A DNA stretch of 64,000 bases from JAGLWW01 sp964640225 (GTDB lineage: Archaea; Aenigmatarchaeota; Aenigmatarchaeia; PWEA01; JAGHBM01). Positions 24,235-33,334 of this stretch are shown here, in pieces (position 1 is the first letter of the stretch; each line of letters begins with the position of its first letter). The notes beneath the pieces are model-generated. The model was not told the origin of the DNA and did no database searches. It saw only the letters and a program-made list of their open reading frames with translations. The position numbers and the translations under genes were made by a program. The stretch spans positions 1 through 64,000 of the forward strand of contig CAZXFI010000004.1 in the NCBI GenBank assembly GCA_964640225.1. Direction: 5' to 3'.

Positions 24235-25521
24235 ATGCTTGACATAAGCCTGATAAGAAACGAAACCAAGATGGTTAAGGATAACCTTAAGAGAAGGAAC
24301 AATCCCGAATACATTAGAATGCTGGATGAGCTGCTGGAAAAGGACGAAAAATGGAGGAAACTCAAGACAAAAAACCAGGAGCTCCAGCACAAGAGGAACT
24401 TGCTCAGCAGGGAAATCGGGCACCTCAAGGCCGCGAAAAAAGACGCTTCAAGGCAGATGAAGGAAGTGGCCTGCATACCTGATAAAATAAGGGAAAATAA
24501 CGAGAAAATAGACAAGCTCAGGGAGGCCTGCGACCTGCTTCTTTTGAAAATACCGAACCTTATCCACGATTCGGTTCCTCCCGGAAAGGATGAGAGCGAA
24601 AACGTGGAGGTAAGGAAATGGGGCAAGCCCCCGAAATTTTATTTCAGTCCAAGGAGCCACCTGGAAATCGGGAAAGGCATGATAGACTTTGAATCCGGGG
24701 CAAAGGCCTCCGGCAGCCTTTTCACGTACCTCAGGGATGATATGGTACTGCTGGATTTGGCAATACAAAGATTTGCCTTGGATTTCCTGGCCAATAAAGG
24801 CTACAGCCCGGTGAGCCCCCCGTTCATGGTAAACGGCCGGACCTACGAGTCAATGATAGGCGACCCCACGGACTTCTCGGAGGCAAGCTACAAGATAGAA
24901 GGCGAGTCTCTCTATTTAATACCCACATCAGAGTATCCTCTGGGCGGAATGTTCATGGGTATGACTCTCAACAAGGCAGAGCTTCCTCTGAAGCTTGTCG
25001 GTGTTTCCTCGTGCTTCAGGAAGGAGGTGGGCACCCACGGAAAATACGCGAAAGGGCTGTTTAGGATGCACCAGTTCAACAAGGTGGAGCAGTTCATAGT
25101 GTGCCTTCCGGAAGATTCGTGGATTTACCTTGAGGAGCTCCAGAAGAACTCGGAGGAATTGTACAAAGAACTAGGTCTTCACTGCAGGACCGTAAACGTG
25201 TGTACAGGAGACCTGGGGGCAAAGGCCGCGAAAAAGTACGACATAGAGGCGTGGATGGCCGACGGAAAATTCAGGGAGGTGGGGTCCAACTCCAACTGCA
25301 CCGACTATCAGGCCCGCAGGCTGGGAATAAAATACAGGGAAAAGGCCGGGCAGCCTCCTGCGGGATTCGTGCACACCCTCAACAACACGGCCCTGGCCAC
25401 GTCGCGCACAATGATAACAATCCTGGAGCAAAACCAGAGAAAAGACGGGTCCGTTGCGATACCAAAGGCTCTCCGGCCCTACATGAACGGGAAGAAAGTC
25501 ATGAAATTCAGTAAGCTTTAA
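24235..25521 (+). CDS. serS: Seryl-tRNA synthetase
   Basis: 428 residues. The N-terminal two-helix coiled-coil arm (about 30-105, rich in Lys and Glu) contacts the long variable arm of tRNA-Ser. The class II core follows: motif 2 is VSSCFRKEVGTHGK...FRMHQFNKVEQF and motif 3 is NNTALATSRTMITILE. This is the common SerRS type rather than the methanogen-type form. A ribosome-binding AGGTG stands before the ATG. Its substrate gene, tRNA-Ser (GCU), is in this window. Confidence 0.95.
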   Translation: MLDISLIRNETKMVKDNLKRRNNPEYIRMLDELLEKDEKWRKLKTKNQELQHKRNLLSREIGHLKAAKKDASRQMKEVACIPDKIRENNEKIDKLREACDLLLLKIPNLIHDSVPPGKDESENVEVRKWGKPPKFYFSPRSHLEIGKGMIDFESGAKASGSLFTYLRDDMVLLDLAIQRFALDFLANKGYSPVSPPFMVNGRTYESMIGDPTDFSEASYKIEGESLYLIPTSEYPLGGMFMGMTLNKAELPLKLVGVSSCFRKEVGTHGKYAKGLFRMHQFNKVEQFIVCLPEDSWIYLEELQKNSEELYKELGLHCRTVNVCTGDLGAKAAKKYDIEAWMADGKFREVGSNSNCTDYQARRLGIKYREKAGQPPAGFVHTLNNTALATSRTMITILEQNQRKDGSVAIPKALRPYMNGKKVMKFSKL

Positions 25522-25557
25522 ATTAGTTCTCCCTTTTCTATTAATATTGGTGCGAAC

Positions 25558-27612
25558 ATGTCCACGCTTATTATTTCAGAGAAGCCCAAGGCCGCTGAGA
25601 AGATAGCAAACGCCCTTGCAGATGGTAACGTGAGAAAGGAACGCAACGGAAAGGCGGTCTGGTTCCAGATAGACTGCGGGGGGGAGGAAGTCCTGGTCGT
25701 GCCGGCAGTGGGCCACCTGTTCACGCTAAAGCAGAAAGGCAACGGGAGCTGGACCTATCCCATATTTGAGACGGAGTGGGTTCCCAGTTTTGAGGCAAGC
25801 AAAAACTCTGCTTTCTCCAAGGCCTACTACAGGAATTTTGAAAAGCTCAGCAGGGAAGCGGACACTTTCATTGTTGCCACTGATTACGACTCGGAGGGTT
25901 CCGTGATAGGCTACAACATACTTAGGTTCATATGCGGGGAGGAAAAAGCGGAGAGAATGAAGTTTTCCACGCTCACAGACAGGGAGCTCAAGGACTCCTA
26001 CGAGAACGCATCCAAGGAACTGGACTACCCGCAGATAGAGGCAGGGATAACCAGGCACAAGCTGGACTGGCTTTACGGCATAAATACCTCGCGCGCCCTA
26101 ACCCTTGCAATAAAAAACGCCACCAAATACTTCAAGGTCATGAGCACCGGCAGGGTACAGGGGCCTGCATTGAAAATAGTTACCAAGAGGGAAAGGGAAA
26201 TAGGCAAGTTCGTGGCAAAGCCCTACTGGGAACTGGAGGCGGGCATGAAGACAAAGGAAGGAGAAAAAATAAAGGCCGGGCACAATGAAGGAAAGTTCTG
26301 GGAGAAGGAAAAAACCGTTTCCGTTAAAAACAGGTGTGAGGGCTCCGACGCGGTTGTCAAGAAGATAAGCAAAAGGAAGTACAAACAGAACCCGCCTTTC
26401 CCGTTTGATTTGACGACACTACAGACCGAGGCACACTCTGCTTTCGGTTTCACCCCGAAATACACGCTGGACGTAGCGCAAAGCCTCTACGATTCCGGGC
26501 TTGTTTCCTATCCCAGGACATCAAGCCAGAAGCTTCCGGCCAGGCTTGGCCTGAAAACAATACTCAAGAAAATAAGCAACCAGAGAGACTACAAGGAGCT
26601 GGCCGAAAAGGTCCTCGCGGGAAAAGTCAGGCCGAACGAGGGCAAAAAGGAAGACCCGGCGCATCCCGCGATATTTCCCACGGGTGAAAAACCGCAAAGC
26701 CTGGGCCAGCATGAAAAAAAGCTTTACGACCTTGTGGTGAGAAGGTTTCTGGCCGTTTTCGGCGAGCCTGCCTTAAGGGAGACCGTGGATGTCATATTTG
26801 ACATAAACGGCGAGGATTTCACGACAAAGGGTAAGAGAACTATAGAAAAGAACTGGATAGAATTCTACGAGAAGTACGTCAAGTACGAAGAGCAGATTCT
26901 TCCCGCGCTTAAGAAGGGCGACGTGCTCAGCGTTCTCGGAATAAAGCTTCTGGAAAAGGAAACAAAGCCTCCGAACAGGTACAACGAGGCGTCGCTTCTG
27001 AAAGAGCTGGAAAGGCTGAATCTTGGCACAAAAGCCACCAGGGCCTCAATAATAAAAACGCTTTACGACAGGGCGTATATCAAAGAGAGGAAAATAGAGG
27101 TCACAGAACTCGGCTTCGCGGTGGTCAACACACTGGAAAAATACTGCCCTGAGATGCTTTCGGATGAACTGACCAGAAAATTTGAGAAGGAAATGGAAGA
27201 CGTTTTTGAGGGCAAGTGCAAAAAGGAAAAGGTGATAGAAGATGCCAAGAAGACCCTGGCCAAAATCCTCAGGGAATTCAAGGAAAACGAGAAGAACATA
27301 GGCACCGACCTGCAGGAAGCCCTGACCAACACCAGAAGGAACTCCTACATACTGGGAGAGTGCTCCAAGTGCGGAAAGAACCTGCGGATAATAGTGTCCC
27401 GCGCCACTAAGAAAAGGTTTGTGGGATGTGAGGGGTATAAGGACGGCTGCAAGAATTCGTTTCCGCTTCCGCAGGCAGGAAAGATAGAATCTGCGGGGGC
27501 GTGCAAGGAGTGCGGCCTGCCCATGATAAAAGTGATAAGAAAGGGGCGCAGGCCTTACACCATGTGCATAGACCCAAAGTGTCCCAGCAAGGCTGATTGG
27601 GGCAAAAAATAA
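25558..27612 (+). CDS. topA: DNA topoisomerase I (type IA)
   Basis: 684 residues. It has the N-terminal Toprim domain (LIISEKPKAAEKIA ... TDYDSEG), the catalytic tyrosine in LVSYPRTSS, the four-domain type IA core, and two C-terminal zinc modules (CSKCGKNL...CEGYKDGC and CKECGLPM...CIDPKC). It relaxes negative supercoils by single-strand passage through a 5'-phosphotyrosine link. There is no helicase part, so it is not reverse gyrase. Confidence 0.95.
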   Translation: MSTLIISEKPKAAEKIANALADGNVRKERNGKAVWFQIDCGGEEVLVVPAVGHLFTLKQKGNGSWTYPIFETEWVPSFEASKNSAFSKAYYRNFEKLSREADTFIVATDYDSEGSVIGYNILRFICGEEKAERMKFSTLTDRELKDSYENASKELDYPQIEAGITRHKLDWLYGINTSRALTLAIKNATKYFKVMSTGRVQGPALKIVTKREREIGKFVAKPYWELEAGMKTKEGEKIKAGHNEGKFWEKEKTVSVKNRCEGSDAVVKKISKRKYKQNPPFPFDLTTLQTEAHSAFGFTPKYTLDVAQSLYDSGLVSYPRTSSQKLPARLGLKTILKKISNQRDYKELAEKVLAGKVRPNEGKKEDPAHPAIFPTGEKPQSLGQHEKKLYDLVVRRFLAVFGEPALRETVDVIFDINGEDFTTKGKRTIEKNWIEFYEKYVKYEEQILPALKKGDVLSVLGIKLLEKETKPPNRYNEASLLKELERLNLGTKATRASIIKTLYDRAYIKERKIEVTELGFAVVNTLEKYCPEMLSDELTRKFEKEMEDVFEGKCKKEKVIEDAKKTLAKILREFKENEKNIGTDLQEALTNTRRNSYILGECSKCGKNLRIIVSRATKKRFVGCEGYKDGCKNSFPLPQAGKIESAGACKECGLPMIKVIRKGRRPYTMCIDPKCPSKADWGKK

Positions 27613-27793
27613 AATACCTTTAACTATTGTAGCTTCTCATGAATTTAAATTTTTGTTCTTTATCATAGAAATGCTTTTATTCCAGCGCGATAAACTATGG
27701 CCGGGCTCTTACGAAACTGCATGAAGTGAAAACGGCTAATTCTTCCGGTGTTTTTTCATCTAATTTCAAAAAACAGGACAAGGAGGTGTGGCT
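27613..27793 (+). other. Non-coding leader before the 29-residue frame
   Basis: No protein or RNA gene could be supported here. The stretch is AT-rich near 27640-27680, then has a GC-richer part (27690-27760) containing CCGG twice, then AAGGAGGTG before the small frame at 27794. It may be the untranslated leader of that frame. Confidence 0.3.
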
Positions 27794-27883
27794 GTGAAAG
27801 AAAAGGCTTACATGACTACGCTGGAGAGGGCGTATATAATCCACAAGGAATGGGAAAACAAAAAAACAGATAAACTGGACTAG
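27794..27883 (+). CDS. 29-residue small protein
   Basis: The frame starts at GTG 27794 behind a strong Shine-Dalgarno (GGAGG, seven bases) and reads VKEKAYMTTLERAYIIH, then a Trp-Glu-Asn and Lys-rich tail. It looks like a single amphipathic helix. Its TAG overlaps the last bases of radB on the other strand. No family is recognised; it is listed because of the ribosome-binding site. Confidence 0.4.
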   Translation: MKEKAYMTTLERAYIIHKEWENKKTDKLD

Positions 27884-28584
27884 AAAAGCTTGAACTTCTT
27901 TTCCGCGGGAGTTATTCCTTCCTCCGTTATCTGGAAGTGGGCCTCCCTTCCCTCAGGCAGGGACCTGTGCTTCCTCAGTATGGCCACCCTCCTCCCCTTG
28001 TCCAGCTTCACCAGTTCCACCAGGCACTTGGACCAGTACTTGGTTATGTCCCGGGAAACCGGCTGGGTTCCGTTGCTGTCCGAGTACATGTGGTTGGTTA
28101 TAAGAACAGGCAAATCCTTTTCACGGGATATTCTTGAAAGGTAAGCGAGCTGGCCTGAAAGCATCTTGTTTATTTTCTGAAAATTCTCGTCATCCAGCTC
28201 AAGCCTGTAGAGGTTCACAAGGGAATCCATTATCACCAGCCCCACGCCGTCCACAATGGACTTTCCCAGTTCCATCACGATTTTGTGCTGCTCCTCAAAG
28301 GTTTTTGGCTCCACAAGTACTATGCTCTTGGAGAACTTGGGGAAATCTTTTGAAATCTGCGCCAGCCTTTCCGGGCTGAATCCCCCCTCAGTGTCTATGA
28401 AAATAACTTTTTTACCCTTGCCTATGCAGGAAACCGCCGCTATAAGGGCTATGTTTGTCTTGCCGGAGCCGGGAGGCCCGTAAATATTTGTCAGAGACTT
28501 GTGTTCTATACCCCCTCCGAAAAGTTCGTCCAATGGCTTCTGCCCGAAAGAAAGCTTGCTGTTAAGTTCCACAAACACACCCAT
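27880..28584 (-). CDS. radB: DNA repair and recombination protein RadB
   Basis: 234 residues: a RecA/RadA-type core without the N-terminal helix-hairpin-helix domain, which is the RadB definition. Walker A is GPPGSGKT, followed by KVIFIDTEGGFSPERL and the Walker B-like VGLVIMDSLVNLYR. The ...LITNHMYSD segment corresponds to loop L2. It modulates RadA-driven recombination. The gene sits in divergent orientation to uppP. Confidence 0.9.
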   Translation of the reverse strand: MGVFVELNSKLSFGQKPLDELFGGGIEHKSLTNIYGPPGSGKTNIALIAAVSCIGKGKKVIFIDTEGGFSPERLAQISKDFPKFSKSIVLVEPKTFEEQHKIVMELGKSIVDGVGLVIMDSLVNLYRLELDDENFQKINKMLSGQLAYLSRISREKDLPVLITNHMYSDSNGTQPVSRDITKYWSKCLVELVKLDKGRRVAILRKHRSLPEGREAHFQITEEGITPAEKKFKLF

Positions 28585-28634
28585 AGTTTATTGTGAAGCC
28601 ATGTTTATATTTCATTAGGGAACCAAATTATACC

Positions 28635-29411
28635 ATGAACTTCCTGGAACCCGCGCTCCTGGGGATTGTGCAGGGCATCGCGGAATGGCTCCCGGTCAGC
28701 AGCGAGGGCATATCTTCAATAATAATGATGAGCCTCTTCGGCAAAACGCTCTCCGAGGCCGTTTTTTTATCAATCTGGCTCCACACAGGCACGCTTCTGG
28801 CGGCCATTGTCTATTTTCGCAGGGACCTTGTTGGTATTGTGAAAAACCTTACCAAATACAGGCCCGGGAAAAACCGGGGCTACAACGGCCTGACCACCTT
28901 TCTTGTTGTCTCCACGGCGCTCACCGGGATAATCGGCGCTCCGCTTCTCTTTTTCGGACTGGAAAAAATAAATTCACTGGACTTTGCCATGGCCCTTATA
29001 GGTTTTTTTCTCATAGTTACGGGCATCCTGCAGAAAATCAGGGGAGGGGGCACTAGAAAGCTGGACGCGAGAGACTCGGTTCTGGCCGGAGTCGTCCAGG
29101 CATTCTCCGTCCTTCCCGGACTCAGCCGCTCCGGGCTCACCACCTCGGCCCTGCTTTTCATGAAGTACGATGCAAGAGAAGCGCTCAGGCTCAGTTTCCT
29201 GATGAGCGTACCCGCGGTACTGGCGGCGGAGATTGGTTTGGGCCTGCTCGGAAAGGTCAGCCTTGACCTTTACGGCCTTGTGGCGATCTTCTTCTCCTTC
29301 GTGTTCGGGCTGGCCACTATAAAAGTCCTTATGAAATTTGCGGAGAAAATCAACTTCGGTTGGTTCTGCATATTCCTCGGCCTGGCAAGCATGCTGGCTG
29401 TTATTTTTTAG
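28635..29411 (+). CDS. uppP: Undecaprenyl/polyprenyl-diphosphatase (UppP/BacA family)
   Basis: 258 residues from the ATG at 28635 (MNFLEPALLGIVQGI). About seven to eight membrane helices with the family motifs EWLPVSSEG and the second catalytic loop PGLSRSGLTTSALL. It removes a phosphate from the polyprenyl carrier lipid so that it can be recharged. In an archaeon the carrier is a dolichol-type lipid used for glycan assembly, which fits the STT3 and sugar genes in this window. Confidence 0.92.
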   Translation: MNFLEPALLGIVQGIAEWLPVSSEGISSIIMMSLFGKTLSEAVFLSIWLHTGTLLAAIVYFRRDLVGIVKNLTKYRPGKNRGYNGLTTFLVVSTALTGIIGAPLLFFGLEKINSLDFAMALIGFFLIVTGILQKIRGGGTRKLDARDSVLAGVVQAFSVLPGLSRSGLTTSALLFMKYDAREALRLSFLMSVPAVLAAEIGLGLLGKVSLDLYGLVAIFFSFVFGLATIKVLMKFAEKINFGWFCIFLGLASMLAVIF

Positions 29412-29488
29412 ATTTTTTCTTAATTATGTCCGGAAAACCTGAAAAAAATTTAAAGCAGAAAAATCAATTTTCATTGAAAGATGATTTT

Positions 29489-29632
29489 ATGGCAAACTAC
29501 AAACCTTCCTTTGTGGAGCCAAGTTACCTGTCCCGCGAGCAGCTAACGGACCCGGACTATGCCCTGAAGGAGATAGAAAAACTAAATAATGGCATTTCTG
29601 CTGCATGCAGCAAGTGCCATCACTGCAGGTAG
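29489..29632 (+). CDS. 47-residue protein ending in a cysteine cluster
   Basis: From the ATG at 29489 (MANYKPSFVEPSYLSREQ) the frame ends in AACSKCHHCR, a C-x2-C-x2-C motif that could bind a metal or iron-sulphur cluster, though four ligands would be needed. No strong Shine-Dalgarno is visible, only GAAAGATGA. The DNA for the end contains a 14-bp perfect palindrome (29599-29612). Not recognised. Confidence 0.45.
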   Translation: MANYKPSFVEPSYLSREQLTDPDYALKEIEKLNNGISAACSKCHHCR

Positions 29633-29707
29633 TTTAACTACCCGGAACCGATAGCTTTATATATATTTTTAGTTTAAATAAACACTAAATAGTATCAGGT
29701 GGCCCGT

Positions 29708-30070
29708 ATGAAGATAAGAATAAAGGAGGGGAAAGACGGCCGGGTGGCCGTGCTTATAAGCTTCAACACCCACTCCGAGAAGTTTGACTCCAACTACGAG
29801 AGGAACAAGTTCTTCCGCGGGCTTTACGGCTGGACACAGGTGATAAGGAAGGACGAGGCCGAGTACAGGTACAGAAGGGAGGGCCTTCTGAACGAGATAC
29901 CCCACATAAAAGTGGACAGCTCAGTCTTCATAGTGGCCCTCAAGGAGATGGAAAGGGTGATGAAATATATGGAGGAGTGGGAGGACAAGATAGACTATGA
30001 TTTTTTCCGGGTTCTTCTGGGGCCCGATGAATACGAAAGGATAAAATCAAGGGAAATAAAAATAAAGTAG
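29708..30070 (+). CDS. Unknown protein upstream of cdc48
   Basis: 120 residues from the ATG at 29708, with AGGTGG upstream (GTG at 29699 is the alternative). Rich in charged residues and aromatics (FDSNYERNKFFRGLYGWTQVIRKDE), alpha/beta in character, with no signal or membrane helix. It ends eight bases before cdc48 and probably shares its transcript, so it may serve as a cofactor or adaptor; that is inference. A TATA-like box (TTTATATATATT) lies near 29655. Confidence 0.6.
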   Translation: MKIRIKEGKDGRVAVLISFNTHSEKFDSNYERNKFFRGLYGWTQVIRKDEAEYRYRREGLLNEIPHIKVDSSVFIVALKEMERVMKYMEEWEDKIDYDFFRVLLGPDEYERIKSREIKIK

Positions 30071-30078
30071 GTGATATC

Positions 30079-32373
30079 ATGATTTTGAAAAAAGACGGGG
30101 AAGACGAGAAACTAAAGGTAGGAGAGCTTACCAGCAGGGAGGAATACGGCAAGGGCATAGCAAGGATAGACTCCAAGGTTATGAAGAAGCTGGGCATAAG
30201 GGAAGGGGACATACTGGAGATAGAGGGAAACAGGGTCACCGGAGCCATAGCAGTCAGGCCATACCCTGATGACATAGGCCTGGACATAATAAGGATGGAC
30301 GGACTGGTCAGGAAGAACGCGGGGACAAGCCTCGGGGAGGCCGTGAAGGTCAGGAAGGCCGATGTTAAGGAAGCCAAGTCCGTGGTTCTTGCCCCTGCGC
30401 AGAAAGGAATAAGGATTCTCATGAACCCCAACCTCCTGAAGCAAAAGCTCGTAATGAGATCGCTCTCCAAGGGGGACATAATAGTCCCCTCTTCCGTTGT
30501 GAGCCAGAGAAGGGAGACCGACCCGTTTGAGGACATGCTAAAGCAGTTCGGGTTCAACATAGACATAATGGGAAGCTCCTTCGGGACTTTTGGCTCCGAA
30601 ATAAAAATGGTCGTGGCGAAAGTGGCGCCAGAGGGCATAGTCAGGATAAGCGAAAACACAGAGATAGAGCTCAAGGAACAGGCCGTGGAAAAAATAGAGG
30701 AAACCAGGATACCCACGGTGACCTACGAGGACATTGGGGGACTCCATGACGAAATAAAGAAAGTCAGGGAAATGATTGAGCTACCCCTCAAGCATCCGGA
30801 GCTTTTTGACAGGCTGGGAATAGCCCCGCCGAAGGGAGTTCTCATGTACGGCCCGCCCGGAACCGGTAAGACCCTGCTGGCCAAGGCCGTGGCCAACGAG
30901 GCAGGGGCGCACTTCATATCACTGGCCGGACCCGAAATCATGTCCAAGTTCTACGGCCAGTCGGAGGAGAACCTGAGAAAGGTTTTTGAGAATGCTGAAA
31001 AGAACTCTCCGGCAATAATCTTCATAGACGAGATAGACGCGATAGCCCCGAAAAGGGAGGAGGTCACAGGAGAAGTGGAAAGAAGGGTGGTCTCCCAGCT
31101 TCTAACGCTGATGGATGGGCTGAAGGCCAGGGGGAAAGTCATAGTGATAGCGGCCACCAACAGGGTCAACGCAATAGACCCGGCCCTGAGAAGGCCCGGA
31201 AGGTTTGATAGGGAAATAGAAATGGGCGTGCCCAATAAGAAAGGTAGGAAAGAGATACTGGAAATTCACACAAGGCACATGCCCCTGTCAAAGGACGTGG
31301 ACCTGGAAAAACTGTCCGAGATAACTTACGGCTTCGTGGGAGCCGACCTGGAGGCTCTGGCAAAGGAGGCGGCCATGCACGTGCTGAGAAGAATCCAGCC
31401 CAAGATGTCCGGGCTTGAGGAAAAAAAGCCCCTTCCCGACGAGCTTGTAAAGGATTTGGTAGTGACAAAGAGGGATTTTGAGTACGCCATGAGGATGGTG
31501 CAGCCCTCGGCAATGAGGGAGGTCATGATAGAGATTCCCAAGGTCAAGTGGTCGGATGTGGGGGGTCTGGAAGAGGTCAAGAAAAGGCTGAAAGAATCCG
31601 TGGAATGGCCCCTGAAATATCCGGACTCCTTCAAGAAAATGGGGATAAAGCCGCCCAAGGGAATACTTCTTTACGGCCCGCCCGGATGCGGGAAGACTTT
31701 GATGGCAAGGGCCGTTGCGAACGAAAGCGAGTCCAATTTCATATCCGTGAAGGGTCCCGAACTGCTGAGCAAGTGGGTCGGGGAATCCGAAAGAATGGTG
31801 AGGGAAATATTCAGGAAAGCGAAGCAGGTCTCCCCCACGATAATATTCTTTGACGAGATAGACTCTCTCGCGCCCAGCAGGGTTGCCTCTTCCTCAGACA
31901 GCCACGTGGGCGAGCGCGTGGTCTCGCAGCTTCTGAGCGAGATAAGCGGGCTGGAGGAACTGAACGACGTGGTAATAATGGCCGCTACCAACAGGCCAGA
32001 CATGGTTGACGCGGCACTGCTCAGGCCCGGAAGGTTTGACAAGCAGATTCTGATACCGGAACCCGACGAGGGAAGCAGGCTGAAAATACTGGAAATATAT
32101 ACGAAAAAAATGCCGCTGGAAAAGGTGGACCTGAAGAAAATGGCCAAGGAAACGGAGGGTTACAGTGGGGCCGACCTTGAGGCTCTTTGCCGGGAGGCCG
32201 CGCTTAGCGCACTTAGGGAGAACATAAAAAGCAAGAAAGTCACCAACAACCACTTCAAGAAGGCCCTCAAGGAAATAAAGCCTTCCCTCTCGGAGAACAT
32301 AAAGAAATATTACAGGGACATAGACCTGAAAAAGAAAGCCCAGGAAAACAGGGAAATAAGCTACGTGGGCTAA
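30079..32373 (+). CDS. cdc48: CDC48/VCP-like AAA+ ATPase
   Basis: 764 residues. The N-domain (residues 1-190, with double-psi barrel) is followed by D1 (Walker A GPPGTGKT, Walker B IIFIDEIDAIAPKRE) and D2 (GPPGCGKT, IIFFDEIDSLAPSR). Arginine fingers are present in both (RRPGRFDREI, LRPGRFDKQI). It forms a hexamer that threads and unfolds proteins, feeding the proteasome. The C-terminal tail ends in YVG and lacks the eukaryotic HbYX. The last bases overlap the convergent map gene by four. Confidence 0.96.
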   Translation: MILKKDGEDEKLKVGELTSREEYGKGIARIDSKVMKKLGIREGDILEIEGNRVTGAIAVRPYPDDIGLDIIRMDGLVRKNAGTSLGEAVKVRKADVKEAKSVVLAPAQKGIRILMNPNLLKQKLVMRSLSKGDIIVPSSVVSQRRETDPFEDMLKQFGFNIDIMGSSFGTFGSEIKMVVAKVAPEGIVRISENTEIELKEQAVEKIEETRIPTVTYEDIGGLHDEIKKVREMIELPLKHPELFDRLGIAPPKGVLMYGPPGTGKTLLAKAVANEAGAHFISLAGPEIMSKFYGQSEENLRKVFENAEKNSPAIIFIDEIDAIAPKREEVTGEVERRVVSQLLTLMDGLKARGKVIVIAATNRVNAIDPALRRPGRFDREIEMGVPNKKGRKEILEIHTRHMPLSKDVDLEKLSEITYGFVGADLEALAKEAAMHVLRRIQPKMSGLEEKKPLPDELVKDLVVTKRDFEYAMRMVQPSAMREVMIEIPKVKWSDVGGLEEVKKRLKESVEWPLKYPDSFKKMGIKPPKGILLYGPPGCGKTLMARAVANESESNFISVKGPELLSKWVGESERMVREIFRKAKQVSPTIIFFDEIDSLAPSRVASSSDSHVGERVVSQLLSEISGLEELNDVVIMAATNRPDMVDAALLRPGRFDKQILIPEPDEGSRLKILEIYTKKMPLEKVDLKKMAKETEGYSGADLEALCREAALSALRENIKSKKVTNNHFKKALKEIKPSLSENIKKYYRDIDLKKKAQENREISYVG

Positions 32374-33269
32374 GCAGTGGTTACCACGGGCTTGTCCTTT
32401 ACGATTGCCGTATGCTCGGACTGGGCAACGTATCCCCCGGCAACCTCTCTCAGGGCCGGGTACTCGTAAAGGGAGTTTATCTTCTCCAGCTGTTTCAGTA
32501 TAAGATTCAGCTTGACCGGAGAAAGACCGGGTATTTTCTGGAGAAGCCATCTTTTGGTGAAGGGCAGCTTGTGGAAATCCTCCCTTGCCACCTGCAGAAT
32601 TTTCCTGCTTTCCGGGAATCTTGTGGGTCTGTCCGAGAGAAACATGTATATGAGGGTTTTCTTCGTGTCCACCACCTTGCCGCTTCCGTCCGTGACGAAG
32701 GGCTCTATCGCAAAAACATCTCCTTCTTTTAGTCCGTAATTTAAGTCTGTCTTTATGTTGGGAAATTCCACGCCAGCGTGAAGTGAGTACCGCTCAAGCT
32801 TGTGGCCGGTCAGGTTCCTTACGGGCACGAACCCCGCGTTCCTTACTGTCTGCTCTATCGCCTCGGACACTTCCGGAATGGGCCTTCCGGGAGTCATCAA
32901 CTTCAGGGCGGCTTCCAGGGCCTCCCTTGACGCCTTTATCAGGTCCTCCTTTCCAGAATCCAGGGAAATCGTGACCGCTCCGTCGGCTATGTATCCGTCT
33001 ACCTGCACCCCTATGTCCAGCTTCACCAAATCGCCTTCCTTGAATACGCGCGCGTCTCCCATATCGGCGGTGTCGTGCGCCGCTGTCTCGTTGACGGAAA
33101 CGTTTACCGGAAAAGCGAAGCCGGCCCCGCTATTCCTGATTTTCTCTTCTATCTGCTCCACCACATAAAGAATTTTTTCTCCGGGCTTTATCAGCCTTGA
33201 GCCGAATTCCAGGCATTCCTTGTGGATAGTGCCAGCTTTCCTGTATTTTTCCAGAATATCTTTTTCCAT
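32370..33269 (-). CDS. map: Methionine aminopeptidase (type 2)
   Basis: 299 residues from the ATG at 33269 (MEKDILEKY); the in-frame GTG at 33278 would add three residues. Metal ligands occur in order: KLDIGVQVDGYIADGAVT (two Asp), GHKLERYSLHAG (His), AIEPFVTDG (Glu) and QSEHTAIV (Glu). The helical insert between His and Glu marks the archaeal/eukaryotic type 2 form. It removes the initiator methionine from new proteins. Confidence 0.94.
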   Translation of the reverse strand: MEKDILEKYRKAGTIHKECLEFGSRLIKPGEKILYVVEQIEEKIRNSGAGFAFPVNVSVNETAAHDTADMGDARVFKEGDLVKLDIGVQVDGYIADGAVTISLDSGKEDLIKASREALEAALKLMTPGRPIPEVSEAIEQTVRNAGFVPVRNLTGHKLERYSLHAGVEFPNIKTDLNYGLKEGDVFAIEPFVTDGSGKVVDTKKTLIYMFLSDRPTRFPESRKILQVAREDFHKLPFTKRWLLQKIPGLSPVKLNLILKQLEKINSLYEYPALREVAGGYVAQSEHTAIVKDKPVVTTA

Positions 33270-33334
33270 ATCAATCACTTTGGCATGAACTCTTTTAACC
33301 TTTTCAGTGCCCTTGTTTTTTCCCTGTCTTCATT

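Noticed and set aside
25558..27612. Reverse gyrase
   Set aside because: Only the type IA topoisomerase part is present; there is no N-terminal helicase domain.
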